Under the pieces are notes generated by a model. The model searched no databases, was not told the DNA's origin, and worked only from the letters and a program-made list of their open reading frames with translations. A DNA stretch of 64,000 bases, from assembly GCA_041391725.1 (NCBI GenBank), contig JAWKNL010000010.1, forward strand, positions 62,001 through 126,000, read 5' to 3'. Shown here one piece after another: positions 48,101 to 57,457 of the stretch. This stretch comes from JAGQVA01 sp041391725. GTDB lineage: Bacteria > Bacteroidota > Bacteroidia > J057. Each line of letters begins with the position of its first letter. Position 1 is the stretch's first letter. Both the position numbers and the translations under genes were made by a program.

Positions 48101-49086
48101 ACCGCGTCACAGAGGTCATCATTTGCGGGAGGTACAGACTCGGTTACTTCGATACAGAAACTACCCTCTGTACCATTCCAGCCGGAAACGGATACATAAT
48201 AAGTATTGCCGGGGGTAACCGTAGCACTGGTGATAACGGAGTTGAAATCGACGATATTACCACCATCCTGATCGCAGGCCAATTCAACCAGCGAAGAAGG
48301 GTTGGCGCAGTTGCCGCCGGGAAGTTCGTAAAGCGCAATTTCTGTATCGCCATTGGTACCAATGAGGAAGTCGGTAGAGAGGGAGACAAAACCTGAAGCA
48401 GGCGCCACAAAGCTGTACCATACAGAGTTGGTACCACCTACATAGCAGGAAGCGACGGGTTCACCAGCCTCTGCTATCGCACCCGTATTGTCGCCATTGG
48501 GTGTACCGGCACAGCCACCACCCACAGTAAGCGGAATCGCATCACAAAGTGTATCGTTGACGGGAGAAACGATAGAATTGACTACAATACAGAAAGTACC
48601 TTCTGTACCGTTCCAGCCAGAAACGGATACATAATAAGTGGCACCCGGAGTAACAGGCGTAGTAGAAATGGTAGAAAGATAATTGAAGAAGTCTATATCC
48701 TGGCTACAGCCCAGCTCGACCAGAGAAGCGAGGTTGTTGCAATCGCCACCGGGAAGGTCGTACAGGGCGATTTCGGTATCATCATTGGTACCAATCAGAA
48801 AATCGGTAGTAATGGACACAAGCCCGGAAGCAGGTGCGACAAAGCTGAACCATGCGGAGTTGGGACCGCCGACATAACACGAGGCAAGGGGCTCACCGCT
48901 CTGAGCGGTAGCGCTGGTATTGTTACCGTTGGGAACACCATTGCAGGATGCGTCCAGCGTAAGGGACACAGCATTACACAGGTTGTCGTTGGCGGGCTGG
49001 GCAAACAGATTTCCCGCAGAGAGGAAAAACAAACCCAGACCCAGTATATAAGCAACCAAACGGCTGCTGGTAAAAGTCTTTAGCAT
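45121..49086 (-). CDS. Repeat-rich surface adhesin with T9SS sorting domain (several frameshifts)
   Basis: One gene of about 1,300 codons when frames are joined. The N-terminus has a signal peptide (VAYILGLGLFFLSAGNLFAQ). Several tandem modules of 145 residues follow: DNDLCNAV..., a Cys pair, SVWYSFVAPASGFVSLSTD, DTEIALYELPGG and TYYVSVSGWNGTEGSFCIEV; 435-bp spacing is exact between the first two. A DNA-unlike region follows with PKD/SprB-like repeats (YTYSWSNGETTDVITGLDSG). The C-terminus is a type A T9SS sorting domain (VYPNPSEGLFNVEVEL, LTSGVYMLNVTTSLG, KRITLR). Reading shifts at about 48066 and at several places between 47.05 and 47.75 kb. These look like one-base indels in repeat units. 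A cell-surface binding or mineral/polymer attachment role is plausible. Confidence 0.75.
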
Positions 49087-49124
49087 AATTTCTTAAGTAA
49101 TGTGAATAAAACTGTTTGGTAGAA

Positions 49125-49637
49125 TTATTTCTTTGATTTGTCAGGGTTCATCCTGGCTTCTTTTTTGGCATTTGCCCAGGATTCCTTGGCGAGATTGTAG
49201 TTGGCCGCGTCCAGCGATTTGTCACCGGTGCGGATTACCAATGGAAAATCTGCATCAAAACTCTGAAAAGGATAAACTACCAGAGGAGATGCCTTCATCA
49301 GACGAAAAGCCCTTTCCATATCATAGGAAGCATTGCTGCGGTTGGCATCCATTTCCTTGCGCAGTGCCTGCAAAGTAGCCACGTCCCGTGGAGGCGTGGA
49401 CAAAGATTTCAGTCGGGCCTGCATTTTGGATTCTTCCATAGCGGCTTTTTGCGCAGACTTTGCTTCATAGGCAGCAGAATGCGCGGGGGCTTTGTTCAAT
49501 GATGGTTGATGAATGGAGGGTGCAGCCTGAAAATCTGCTTTGGACGTCTTTGTTGCACTTTGTGCCAACAAATCCGACCCAAAAACACCCAGACAGACAA
49601 GCAGAATCGCTGCCTGAATCAGGATCGTGTTCTTCAT
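49125..49637 (-). CDS. Secreted hypothetical protein
   Basis: 170 residues with a signal peptide (ILIQAAILLVCLGVFGSDLLAQ). The rest is Ala/Ser/Lys-rich and helical (AAYEAKSAQKAAMEESKMQARLKS) with a more ordered part (YDMERAFRLMKASPLVVYPFQSFDADFPLVIRTGD). No known family was recognised. It precedes the adhesin gene by 38 bases on the same strand, so it is probably part of the same operon, and may be a periplasmic or outer-membrane accessory to the adhesin. Confidence 0.6.
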   Translation of the reverse strand: MKNTILIQAAILLVCLGVFGSDLLAQSATKTSKADFQAAPSIHQPSLNKAPAHSAAYEAKSAQKAAMEESKMQARLKSLSTPPRDVATLQALRKEMDANRSNASYDMERAFRLMKASPLVVYPFQSFDADFPLVIRTGDKSLDAANYNLAKESWANAKKEARMNPDKSKK

Positions 49638-49714
49638 AATTTAGTTGGTTTTGTGTGAAAGGTTTTGTAATTAAATTTAACTATATACAAAAAAGCAATA
49701 GCCGATAAAAATAG

Positions 49715-49722
49715 TAAGTTTG
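49715..49722 (+). promoter_or_regulatory. Candidate -7 element of rnhB
   Basis: TAAGTTTG matches TAnnTTTG 24 bases before the rnhB ATG. No clear -33 element. Confidence 0.45.
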
Positions 49723-49745
49723 CCTCCTGTGGACAAATAAATTCT

Positions 49746-50354
49746 ATGCCTCTACCCCTTAAATATACAGATTGGGCCCTTGAAGCCGGTGTCGATGAAG
49801 CCGGAAGAGGCTGCCTTGCAGGACCGGTTGTGGCCGCTGCGCTCATCCTTCCGCCGGACTTTTCGCATCCGCTGCTGACTGATTCCAAAAAACTCACCCA
49901 CCTCCAACGCACTGATCTCCGGGCAATTATCATCCGGCACGCCACTGCCTGGGCCGTGGGGATCATTGACGCGCCCCGTATCGATCAGGTCAATATCCTG
50001 AATGCGACATTTGAAGCCATGCACCAGGCGATTTCCTCGCTATCTGTAAGACCTGATTTCCTATCTATCGATGGAAATCGTTTTCGCCCCTACCCTTCTA
50101 TCCCTCATCAGTGTCTGATCAAGGGAGACGCTCGTTTCCTCAATATCGCTGGTGCTTCTATTCTCGCCAAAACCTGCCGTGATCAATTAATGGAACAACT
50201 TCACGCAGATTTCCCCCAATACGGATGGGATCAAAATAAGGGTTATCCTACCGTTGCCCACAGAAACGCAATCGCAAAACATGGTATCACGCCTTTTCAC
50301 CGGAAATCATTCAGCCTTTTGCCGGCACCCACGCTGTTTGATCACGACCAATAG
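49746..50354 (+). CDS. rnhB: Ribonuclease HII
   Basis: 202-residue endonuclease that removes ribonucleotides from RNA/DNA hybrids. The N-terminal signature VDEAGRGCLAGPVVAAA carries the catalytic Asp and Glu. Other markers are LTDSKKLTHLQR, SIDGNRF and KGDARFLNIAGASILAK, and GWDQNKGYPTVAHRNAIAKHG near the end. All catalytic acids expected are present. The coding end overlaps the convergent Xaa-Pro aminopeptidase by 44 bases. Confidence 0.96.
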   Translation: MPLPLKYTDWALEAGVDEAGRGCLAGPVVAAALILPPDFSHPLLTDSKKLTHLQRTDLRAIIIRHATAWAVGIIDAPRIDQVNILNATFEAMHQAISSLSVRPDFLSIDGNRFRPYPSIPHQCLIKGDARFLNIAGASILAKTCRDQLMEQLHADFPQYGWDQNKGYPTVAHRNAIAKHGITPFHRKSFSLLPAPTLFDHDQ

Positions 50355-52135
50355 CCCGCGTCTTTTCACTGAGCCATTCCTGCTCCGGAGGGTTAAGGTA
50401 TGGCGATAACTTTTCATTTACCCTGCGGTGATAATCGTTTAGCCACGTTACTTCTTCTCCGCTCAGCATGTCAGTATCAATCAGGCGAAGATCAATCGGA
50501 CAAAGCGTTACCGTCTCAAAGCAGTAAAATTTACCAAATGCTTCATTTTCACTGTGGGGGACCGTCAGAATCAGGTTTTCTGTACGGATACCATATTTAT
50601 CTTTGTGATAGACGCCAGGTTCGTTGGAAGTAAGCATACCGGGCTGGAGTACCGAAACTTTGCTTGCCGTTGCGCCCGAACCTATCGATTGCGGCCCTTC
50701 GTGTACATTCAGGAAAAACCCAACCCCGTGTCCGGTGCCGTGGCCATAGTTCATGGCATACGACCACAGATACTGACGCGCCAGCCCTTCGAGCTGGTAG
50801 CCGCGGGTTCCCTCCGGAAATACCGCCCTTGCAAGTGCAATATGCCCTTTCAGTACCAAGGTAAAATCGCGCTTCTGCTCATCATCCGGCTCACCTAAAG
50901 CAATTGTGCGTGTAATATCAGTCGTGCCGTCCAGATATTGCCCGCCCGAATCGAGCAGGAAAATCCCCTCAGGTCTGAGTGTATAAGCGCTTTCCTCCGT
51001 AGCCGAATAATGCACTATGGCCCCGTGCCCCTGATACCCTGCAATGGTACCAAAACTCTCCCCCGCAAAATGTTGCTGCTCCGCCCGAAACTCCCGCAGT
51101 TTGTCCGCAGCGGTAACTTCCGTAATCTCCATTTTCCCCACATTTTCCTCCAGCCATTTGAGAAATTTCACCATGGCCACGCCATCTTTCACCATCGTGG
51201 ACCGGATCAATGCCGTCTCTGTCTCGTTTTTGACCGATTTAAGCGGAGTGGTAATATGTATTTCTTCTTTCTTTTTTACTTCACCGGGAATGCTTTCATA
51301 CAACCAGAGGCTGGTTTTGTCGGGCGAAAAAAGCAGGGTACTTTCATCGGGCAGGTTGGATAAAAATTCGGCCACCGTATTGTATGGGTAAATCACGATT
51401 CCCGCCGCTTCTAGTGAAGTCTTTAGTTTGTTGTCAACTTTTTCTTCACTGATAAACAGATATGCTTTGGTTTTACCCACAATCGTATAACAAATTCCTA
51501 CGGGATTGTAATTGACATCATTGCCGCGAATATTGTACAGCCAGGCAATGTCGTCGAGAGAGGTAATCAGATGATAATCCACCTTTTTTGCTCTCATTTC
51601 CGATCTTACCGCTTCCAGTTTATCTTCTCTCTTTTTGCCGGCAAACCGCACCTCGTGTTCATATATTTTCCCCGGGAATTGCCGGACGGTCTTTCCATGT
51701 TTCTGCGGTCAGGTCTCCCACCTGCATGACTTTCAGGCTTTTGGCGGCAAACGCTTTTTTCATATTGCGTACTCCTGCCACCGAAAACATCTGCCCGTTG
51801 AGTCCGATTCTCGCCTCTTCCGGTGCGTGCTCGCTGATCCAGTCAAGATATTCGGGAGTATGGGGAACATTGAGTTTCATCAGTTCGATCCCCGAACCCG
51901 CAAGCTGGGTTTCGGCCTGAAGAAAATACCGCGAGTCTGTCCACAAGCCCGCAAAGTCGCGGGTAATTACCAGATTGCCTGCCGAACCGGTAAATCCCGA
52001 AAACCAGGCCAGCGTCTGCCAGTGTGCGGAGATGTATTCGCTCTGGTGCGGGTCTGTGTTAGGGATGACATAGGCAAACAGGTTGTGCCTTTTGAGGGCA
52101 GCCCGTAGTTCTGCGAGTTTTTGTGCGGTTGTCAT
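50311..52135 (-). CDS. Xaa-Pro aminopeptidase, M24B long form (one frameshift)
   Basis: Cytoplasmic metallopeptidase releasing N-terminal residues before proline, about 600 residues when the frame is restored. Two creatinase-like N-terminal domains (WFSGFTGSAGNLVITRDFAGL; DDIAWLYNIRGNDVNYNP) precede the catalytic pita-bread domain. Metal ligands are visible: Asp/Asp in LLDSGGQYLDGTTDITR, His in GHGTGHGVGFFLNVHEG, and Glu in SNEPGVYH and RTENLIL. The frame changes near 51670-51673, where a C4 run should probably be C3; the N-terminal part then runs on as PGKIYEHEVRFAGKK. It shares orientation with the second M24 gene upstream and overlaps rnhB tail to tail. Confidence 0.92.
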
Positions 52136-52170
52136 AGATTTATATTGCCATTAAATGAGGAAATGTTTGT

Positions 52171-53562
52171 TTACATCGACCGGCGGATTTCTTCCACCGC
52201 TTCGGCGGTTTTGGGCACCTGCGTACCCAGCAGGCGACCACCTGTCTGCGTGATCAGGTAGTTGTCTTCGATGCGGACGCCGCCAAAGTCGCGATAACTG
52301 TCCAGTGCGGCATAGTTGATAAAGGCTTCGAATTTTCCATCAGCTTTCCACTTGTCGATCAGGGTAGGGATAAAATAAATCCCGGGCTCTACGGTCAGCA
52401 CAAAACCCGGTTCCAGTGCGCGGGCAAGCCGGAGGCTTTTCAGCCCAAACTGTGTGCTTTTCTGTTCGCCGGGCGCATATCCGACATATATTTCTCCCAA
52501 ATCTTCCATATCGTGCACATCGAGTCCCATCATATGGCCCAGTCCGTGCGGAAAAAACAACGCATGTGCTCCCTCCGCTACCGCCTCTTCCACATCTCCT
52601 TTCATCAACCCCAGATCTTTCAGCCCTGAAGCAATGGTGCGGGCGGCCAGAAAATGTATTTCCCGGTACGTAATCCCCGGTCGAAGCGCATCAATGGCGT
52701 TATTCAGTGCCTGCAATTCGATATTGTAGATTTCTTTTTGTTTTTGGGTAAAGGTTTTGTCAACGGGAAAGGTACGGGTCATATCGCCTGCGTAATGCAT
52801 CAGTGATTCGCCGCCGGCATCAAGGAGAAGCAGCCGGCCCGGCTCGAGGGTATTTTTATGATAATGGTTGTGAAGAATTTCCCCATGTATGGAGCAGATT
52901 ACGGGAAATGAAAGATGACTGCCGTAGCGTAGCGGAACGGCATGTACCGCAGCAGCGATTTCAGATTCTTTCATCCCGGGTCGCGCCATATGCATGGCCG
53001 TGAGGTGCATTTCGTTGGTGATCGCAACCCCTTTTTCAATTTCAGCTACTTCTTCTTCTGTCTTTATACTCCGCTGGGAAATAATCGCTTTTATCAGCGG
53101 AAGAGAGGCTTTTGCTCCGGCGTCGGAAGGATTTACGCCCAGCAGGTGTGAGAGGCGAATGGCATTTTCGGGGCGATAGGGAGGAAGGAAATGTATTTCG
53201 CGGTTTTGCTGGCGCGCCTGCGTCAGCACTTTGGCGAGTTGGGCTTCTGGTGCGGTGGACTCAATCCCTGCCTGAAAACTCATTTCTTTTATCGTAGGAA
53301 GGGCGCCTGTCCACACGATCATATCGAGACTGAGTTCGTCGCCAAATACCGTCGTTTTTCCAGAGTCTATATCCAAAACCGCAGCCAGTCCTGCATAATC
53401 CAGTCCGCAGTAGTAGAGAAAATTGCTATCCTGGCGAAAGTGATACGTATTGTCTGCGTAGTTCATTCCGCTTTCCTGATTGCCCAGAAAAAGGATAAGA
53501 CCAGAGCGGAACTGCGACATAAGTTGTCTGCGGCGGGATTGATAGGTTTCGGATGAAAACAT
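52171..53562 (-). CDS. Xaa-Pro aminopeptidase, AMP_N type
   Basis: 463-residue M24B peptidase of the PepP class. The N-terminal AMP_N domain has ILFLGNQESGMNYADNTYHFRQDSNF. The catalytic domain carries the metal ligands Asp in LLLLDAGGES and GDMTRTFPVD, His in HGLGHMMGLDVHD, Glu in LTVEPGIYF and Glu in GVRIEDNYLIT. The gene is 35 bases upstream of the other Xaa-Pro aminopeptidase on the same strand, so the two are probably an operon for proline-containing peptide use. The two proteins belong to clearly different subfamilies and are not recent duplicates. Confidence 0.95.
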   Translation of the reverse strand: MFSSETYQSRRRQLMSQFRSGLILFLGNQESGMNYADNTYHFRQDSNFLYYCGLDYAGLAAVLDIDSGKTTVFGDELSLDMIVWTGALPTIKEMSFQAGIESTAPEAQLAKVLTQARQQNREIHFLPPYRPENAIRLSHLLGVNPSDAGAKASLPLIKAIISQRSIKTEEEVAEIEKGVAITNEMHLTAMHMARPGMKESEIAAAVHAVPLRYGSHLSFPVICSIHGEILHNHYHKNTLEPGRLLLLDAGGESLMHYAGDMTRTFPVDKTFTQKQKEIYNIELQALNNAIDALRPGITYREIHFLAARTIASGLKDLGLMKGDVEEAVAEGAHALFFPHGLGHMMGLDVHDMEDLGEIYVGYAPGEQKSTQFGLKSLRLARALEPGFVLTVEPGIYFIPTLIDKWKADGKFEAFINYAALDSYRDFGGVRIEDNYLITQTGGRLLGTQVPKTAEAVEEIRRSM

Positions 53563-53692
53563 GGAATAATATTGAGGATGAACAAATCGGTTTATTGGGT
53601 CGAAAGGTAAATATATAACAGAAAAGTAAGAAATTGGCTGCCGGAAGTCATTCGTATAAAATATAGCAATGCCCGTTGGTTAAACATAATTT

Positions 53693-56329
53693 ATGAAACC
53701 TGTTGCAGAACACATTCGCCTCACAGAACAAAAAAACAACCAGAAAGACTGGCTCAAATGGGGCCCCTACCTCAGCGAACGCCAATGGGGAACCGTCAGA
53801 GAAGACTACAGTGCCAATGGCGATGCATGGAACTACCTCCCCCATGACCACGCCCGGTCACGCGCTTACCGCTGGGGAGAAGACGGACTGGGAGGCATAT
53901 CGGACAAACTACAGCGATTGTGTTTTGCCCTTGCCCTGTGGAACGGCAAAGACCCGATTCTGAAAGAACGACTGTTTGGTCTTACCGGGCCCGAAGGCAA
54001 CCACGGCGAGGATGTAAAAGAGTTGTATTTCTACCTCGACAACACCCCTTCGCATTCCTATATGCATTTTCTTTACAAATATCCCCACGCGGCCTACCCT
54101 TACCAGCAACTGGTGGCAGTCAACCGGATGCGGGGAAAAACAGAAGGCGAATACGAAATCGAAGAAACGGGAGTTTTTGACGAAGCAAGATATTTTGACG
54201 TATCCGTCGTTTACGCCAAAGCCGCCGAAAACGATATTCTGATCGAAATTACCATTTCCAACCGGGGAAAGGAATCTGCCTCCATAACCCTTTTGCCTAC
54301 GCTCTGGTTTCGCAACCGATGGTCATTTCGCCCGGGCAGGGTGCGCCCCGAAATCACTGCCGCCAAAGGCGGTGAAGGTTATGGAAAGGTAACTGCCACA
54401 GCCCAGACTCCGGGCACCTATCACCTTTATTTTGAAACGCCTGACAAACTTCTATTCACCGAAAACGAAACCAATACAGAAAGAATTTTCGGTACGCCCA
54501 ATGCCCATCCATTTGTAAAAGATGCCTTCCACCGCGCCATCGTCGATGGCGACGGGGATTTTCTCTCCGACAAAACCTCCGGCACCAAGTGCGCACCGGT
54601 TTATAACCTGACCCTGGGCGCGGGAGAGAGCCAGACGATCCGCCTGCGGCTTACAGAGTCAGAACCCGGCGGTCATCCGCTTCAGCAATCATTCACCCAA
54701 ATTCTCCAAAGAAGAAAGGCAGAAGGCGACGAGTTTTACGCGCAGTTTATTCGCCCCGGACAAAACCCCGAACTGGCAAAAATCCAGCGGCAGGCGTTTG
54801 CAGGTATGCTCTGGACCAAACAGTTTTACCACATCGACATTCCCCGGTGGCTCAAGGGCGACCCCGGACTTCCCACTCCGCCCGAAATACGCAAAAAAGG
54901 CCGTAACCACCAGTGGAAGACGCTCAACAATGAAGACATTCTTTCCATGCCCGACAAATGGGAATACCCCTGGTATGCGGCCTGGGATCTCGCCTTCCAC
55001 TGCGTGCCGCTGGCAATGGTTGACCCCGAATTTGCCAAAAACCAATTGATCCTCATTCTCCGGGAGTGGTATATGGCTCCCAGCGGACAGATTCCCGCCT
55101 ACGAATGGAATTTCAGCGATGTGAATCCGCCCGTTCACGCATGGGCGGCGCTGCGGGTGTATGAGATCGAAAAAAAAATGACAGGACAGGGAGACATAGA
55201 TTTTCTCAAAAGAGTATTTCAGAAACTGATACTCAACTTCACCTGGTGGGTAAACAGGAAAGACTCTCAGGGAAATAATGTTTTCGAAGGCGGATTCCTC
55301 GGGCTCGACAATATCGGAATTTTTGACCGCAGCAATGACCTGCCGGAAGGCGGACATCTGGAACAGGCCGATGGCACAAGCTGGATGGGATTGTATTCGC
55401 TCAATCTGATGCAAATGGCGCTGGAAATCGCCTGTACCGATCCGGCATATGAAGACGTTGCCACCAAGTTTTTTGAGCATTTTGTGTATATAGCCGAAGC
55501 GCTCAACACATTTGGCGATGGCAGGATCAGTCTGTGGGACGAAGAAGACGGTTTTTATTACGATGTCATTCAATTTCCCGATGGTCACTATGAGAGGATC
55601 AAAGTGCGCTCTCTTGTGGGGCTTTCTGCCCTCTTCGCTGCAACTACCCTTCCGGTATCTCTTCAGGAAAAAGTGCCGGAATTTATGGGCCGGCTCAACT
55701 GGTTTCGCAATTACCGGAAAGAAAATCAGGAGTATGGTGTGGTAGAAGAAAGGGAAGATGGCACAATCCTTCTGGCGATGGTAGCCGAGCACAGGTTGGA
55801 GCGGTTGCTGGAAGCCATGCTGGATGAGGAAGAATTTTTGGCACCGGGAGGGATTCGCTCCATTTCCCGGTATCACGCACGGAATCACTACCAGCTCAAT
55901 CTGAAGGGGAAAGAATACAGCATCCGCTATGAGCCGGGCGAGTCCTCCACTCACCTGTTTGGCGGCAATTCCAACTGGCGGGGACCGGTATGGTTTCCGA
56001 TGAATTATCTGCTGATTGAAGCATTGCGCACGTATGAAGCCTTTTACGGAGACCCTTACCAAGTGGAGTTTCCGACAGGATCAGGGAAAAAACACACCTT
56101 CACCCAGGTTGCCGATGCCATTTCGCGGCGGATGGTGTCCATTTTTCTTCCCGACGAAAAAGGCGAACGACCTGTCAACGGTGATTCGGCCCTGTTTCGC
56201 GACGATCCTCACTTTCGCGATCTGATATTATTTTATGAATACTTCCACGGAGACAACTCACGCGGCATCGGCGCCAGTCACCAGACCGGCTGGACAGGAC
56301 TTGTCGCGGAATTGATTTCAAAGTTGTAA
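53693..56329 (+). CDS. GH63/MGH1-like glucosidase
   Basis: 878-residue cytoplasmic glycoside hydrolase with an (alpha/alpha)6 barrel, of the mannosylglycerate hydrolase-like/GH63 group. No signal peptide is present. The N-terminal region (GPYLSERQWGTVREDYSANGDAWNYL, GVFDEARYFDVSVVYAKA) is the beta-sandwich domain. The barrel has WYAAWDLAFHCVPLAMVDPEFAK, PAYEWNFSDVNPPVHAWAAL, ADGTSWMGLYSLNLMQMALEIA and GPVWFPMNYLLIEALRTYEAFYG. It probably removes glucose or related sugars from oligosaccharides; the true substrate is unknown. It is a single gene, divergent from the Xaa-Pro peptidase pair. Confidence 0.9.
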   Translation: MKPVAEHIRLTEQKNNQKDWLKWGPYLSERQWGTVREDYSANGDAWNYLPHDHARSRAYRWGEDGLGGISDKLQRLCFALALWNGKDPILKERLFGLTGPEGNHGEDVKELYFYLDNTPSHSYMHFLYKYPHAAYPYQQLVAVNRMRGKTEGEYEIEETGVFDEARYFDVSVVYAKAAENDILIEITISNRGKESASITLLPTLWFRNRWSFRPGRVRPEITAAKGGEGYGKVTATAQTPGTYHLYFETPDKLLFTENETNTERIFGTPNAHPFVKDAFHRAIVDGDGDFLSDKTSGTKCAPVYNLTLGAGESQTIRLRLTESEPGGHPLQQSFTQILQRRKAEGDEFYAQFIRPGQNPELAKIQRQAFAGMLWTKQFYHIDIPRWLKGDPGLPTPPEIRKKGRNHQWKTLNNEDILSMPDKWEYPWYAAWDLAFHCVPLAMVDPEFAKNQLILILREWYMAPSGQIPAYEWNFSDVNPPVHAWAALRVYEIEKKMTGQGDIDFLKRVFQKLILNFTWWVNRKDSQGNNVFEGGFLGLDNIGIFDRSNDLPEGGHLEQADGTSWMGLYSLNLMQMALEIACTDPAYEDVATKFFEHFVYIAEALNTFGDGRISLWDEEDGFYYDVIQFPDGHYERIKVRSLVGLSALFAATTLPVSLQEKVPEFMGRLNWFRNYRKENQEYGVVEEREDGTILLAMVAEHRLERLLEAMLDEEEFLAPGGIRSISRYHARNHYQLNLKGKEYSIRYEPGESSTHLFGGNSNWRGPVWFPMNYLLIEALRTYEAFYGDPYQVEFPTGSGKKHTFTQVADAISRRMVSIFLPDEKGERPVNGDSALFRDDPHFRDLILFYEYFHGDNSRGIGASHQTGWTGLVAELISKL

Positions 56330-56396
56330 TGCCAGATCTAACTCACCCTTCCATATGAGAGCACAATTCCGTTTTACCAAAACTTAAAAGCAAAAT

Positions 56397-56735
56397 CTAT
56401 CCGCCAGAACCAAGAAAATCATTTAATCTACTATTCAGCCAGGTTGAATCATTAAGGTCTCGCTTTGTATCAAAATAGGATTGAGGAGTGTCAAAATCTC
56501 CGGATATTATCCGGACTGTGATTTTATCCCCTTCATGAAGTGGTTTTTCTACCCAATTGATTAGTTTGAGTGTGTTTCCTTCTGTGCCGCCTACGATAAT
56601 TTCGGTTTGCCCGGAAGGTCGATTTGGATGTTTAATTACATGCAGCATACAGGTAAGGTGATAACGGGCAGAAGTAAATCCAGCCCGGCAGAGAAGCTTA
56701 TCATTCAACTTAATTTCGAATCCATTGGTTTCCAT
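56397..56735 (-). CDS. Small paralogous protein A, unknown
   Basis: 112-residue protein beginning METNGFEIKLNDKLLCRAGF with no signal peptide or membrane helix. It is beta-rich (YHLTCMLHVI, TEIIVGGTEG, KITVRIISGDFDTP). It aligns along its whole length with the next protein (Small paralogous protein B): GFEIKLN/GFEIKIN, LCRAGF, EGDKITVRIISGDFD/KGDEITIEVVSGHFD. I do not recognise the family. The surrounding DNA is more AT-rich than its neighbours. Confidence 0.65.
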   Translation of the reverse strand: METNGFEIKLNDKLLCRAGFTSARYHLTCMLHVIKHPNRPSGQTEIIVGGTEGNTLKLINWVEKPLHEGDKITVRIISGDFDTPQSYFDTKRDLNDSTWLNSRLNDFLGSGG

Positions 56736-56782
56736 ATCTTTAAAGTTAAAAAAACTACTTCCTCAGATTATTTGCCAATAAA

Positions 56783-57136
56783 TTAGTCATCAAAAAACGT
56801 TCTCCCCCAATCCAGTATATCTTTGATTGAATCGTTTTTGAAGTCGATATCCGGAACATTTGGAAAATTGTATTGTTGTAAAGGTGGGTCAAAATGCCCG
56901 GAAACTACTTCTATTGTGATTTCGTCACCTTTCAGCAACGCATGTTGTAATAACCAAATGATTTGTTTAGTCGAATTGCTCTCAGTACCCATTACATTAA
57001 TTTCCATTCTGTCTGAAGGATTCGTTGTTTCTCTTTTCAATTCCAATGCACAAGCCAATACATATTTACCAGTATCAAACCCCGCCCGGCAAAGGCGCTT
57101 ACCATTAATTTTTATCTCAAAGCCATGTGAATTCAT
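56783..57136 (-). CDS. Small paralogous protein B, unknown
   Basis: 117-residue protein beginning MNSHGFEIKINGKRLCRAGF, a paralogue of protein A 47 bases downstream. Conserved features are the LCRAGF motif near residue 16, MEINVMGTES, and the GDEITIEVVSGHFDPP stretch near residue 80. It ends in an acidic/aromatic tail. Both lie on the same strand and may be co-transcribed. An immunity-like or small regulatory role would fit a duplicated pair, but nothing in the sequence proves it. Confidence 0.65.
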   Translation of the reverse strand: MNSHGFEIKINGKRLCRAGFDTGKYVLACALELKRETTNPSDRMEINVMGTESNSTKQIIWLLQHALLKGDEITIEVVSGHFDPPLQQYNFPNVPDIDFKNDSIKDILDWGRTFFDD

Positions 57137-57301
57137 AATTGAAGAACGAATTAATTTTTATTAAAAGACATTCAGGCAGAATGTGCTCAATATTTTCTAT
57201 ATAAATAGAAAAAGGGTTGCAAAAAATAATGGTCTCGCAAAGTCGCCAGGTTTCTTCGCCTGGAGGGTTTGCTTTGCGACTCTCAAAGCCCTTCTTCGCG
57301 A

Positions 57302-57457
57302 CCTCTGCGAAACCTTTGCGACCTCTGCGAGAAAATACTTTTTGCCAACCGAAGGTTTCACGCAAAGTCCGCCAAGAACCGCAAAATACGCTAAGCACTT
57401 CCTCTGCGAAACCTTTGCGCCCTCTGTGAGAAAATACTTTTCACAAACCGTAGGTTT
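57302..57457. repeat. Imperfect direct repeat of an intergenic element
   Basis: Two copies of about 57 bases (57302-57358 and 57401-57457, period 99) share CCTCTGCGAAACCTTTGCG and GAGAAAATACTTTT plus a following AACCGAAGGTTT/AACCGTAGGTTT. The stretch between and before them (from 57235) contains more pieces of the same CGCAAAG/CTTTGCG theme. It looks like an intergenic repeat family, not a CRISPR array, because only two full copies exist and spacer length is not typical. Confidence 0.7.

Noticed and set aside
54689..56062. Minus-strand open frame of about 457 codons antisense to the GH63-like gene
   Set aside because: The plus-strand frame has all barrel motifs; the antisense frame is a shadow.
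57235..57457. CRISPR array
   Set aside because: Only two full repeat units with a period of 99 bases, inexact copies, and no cas genes nearby.
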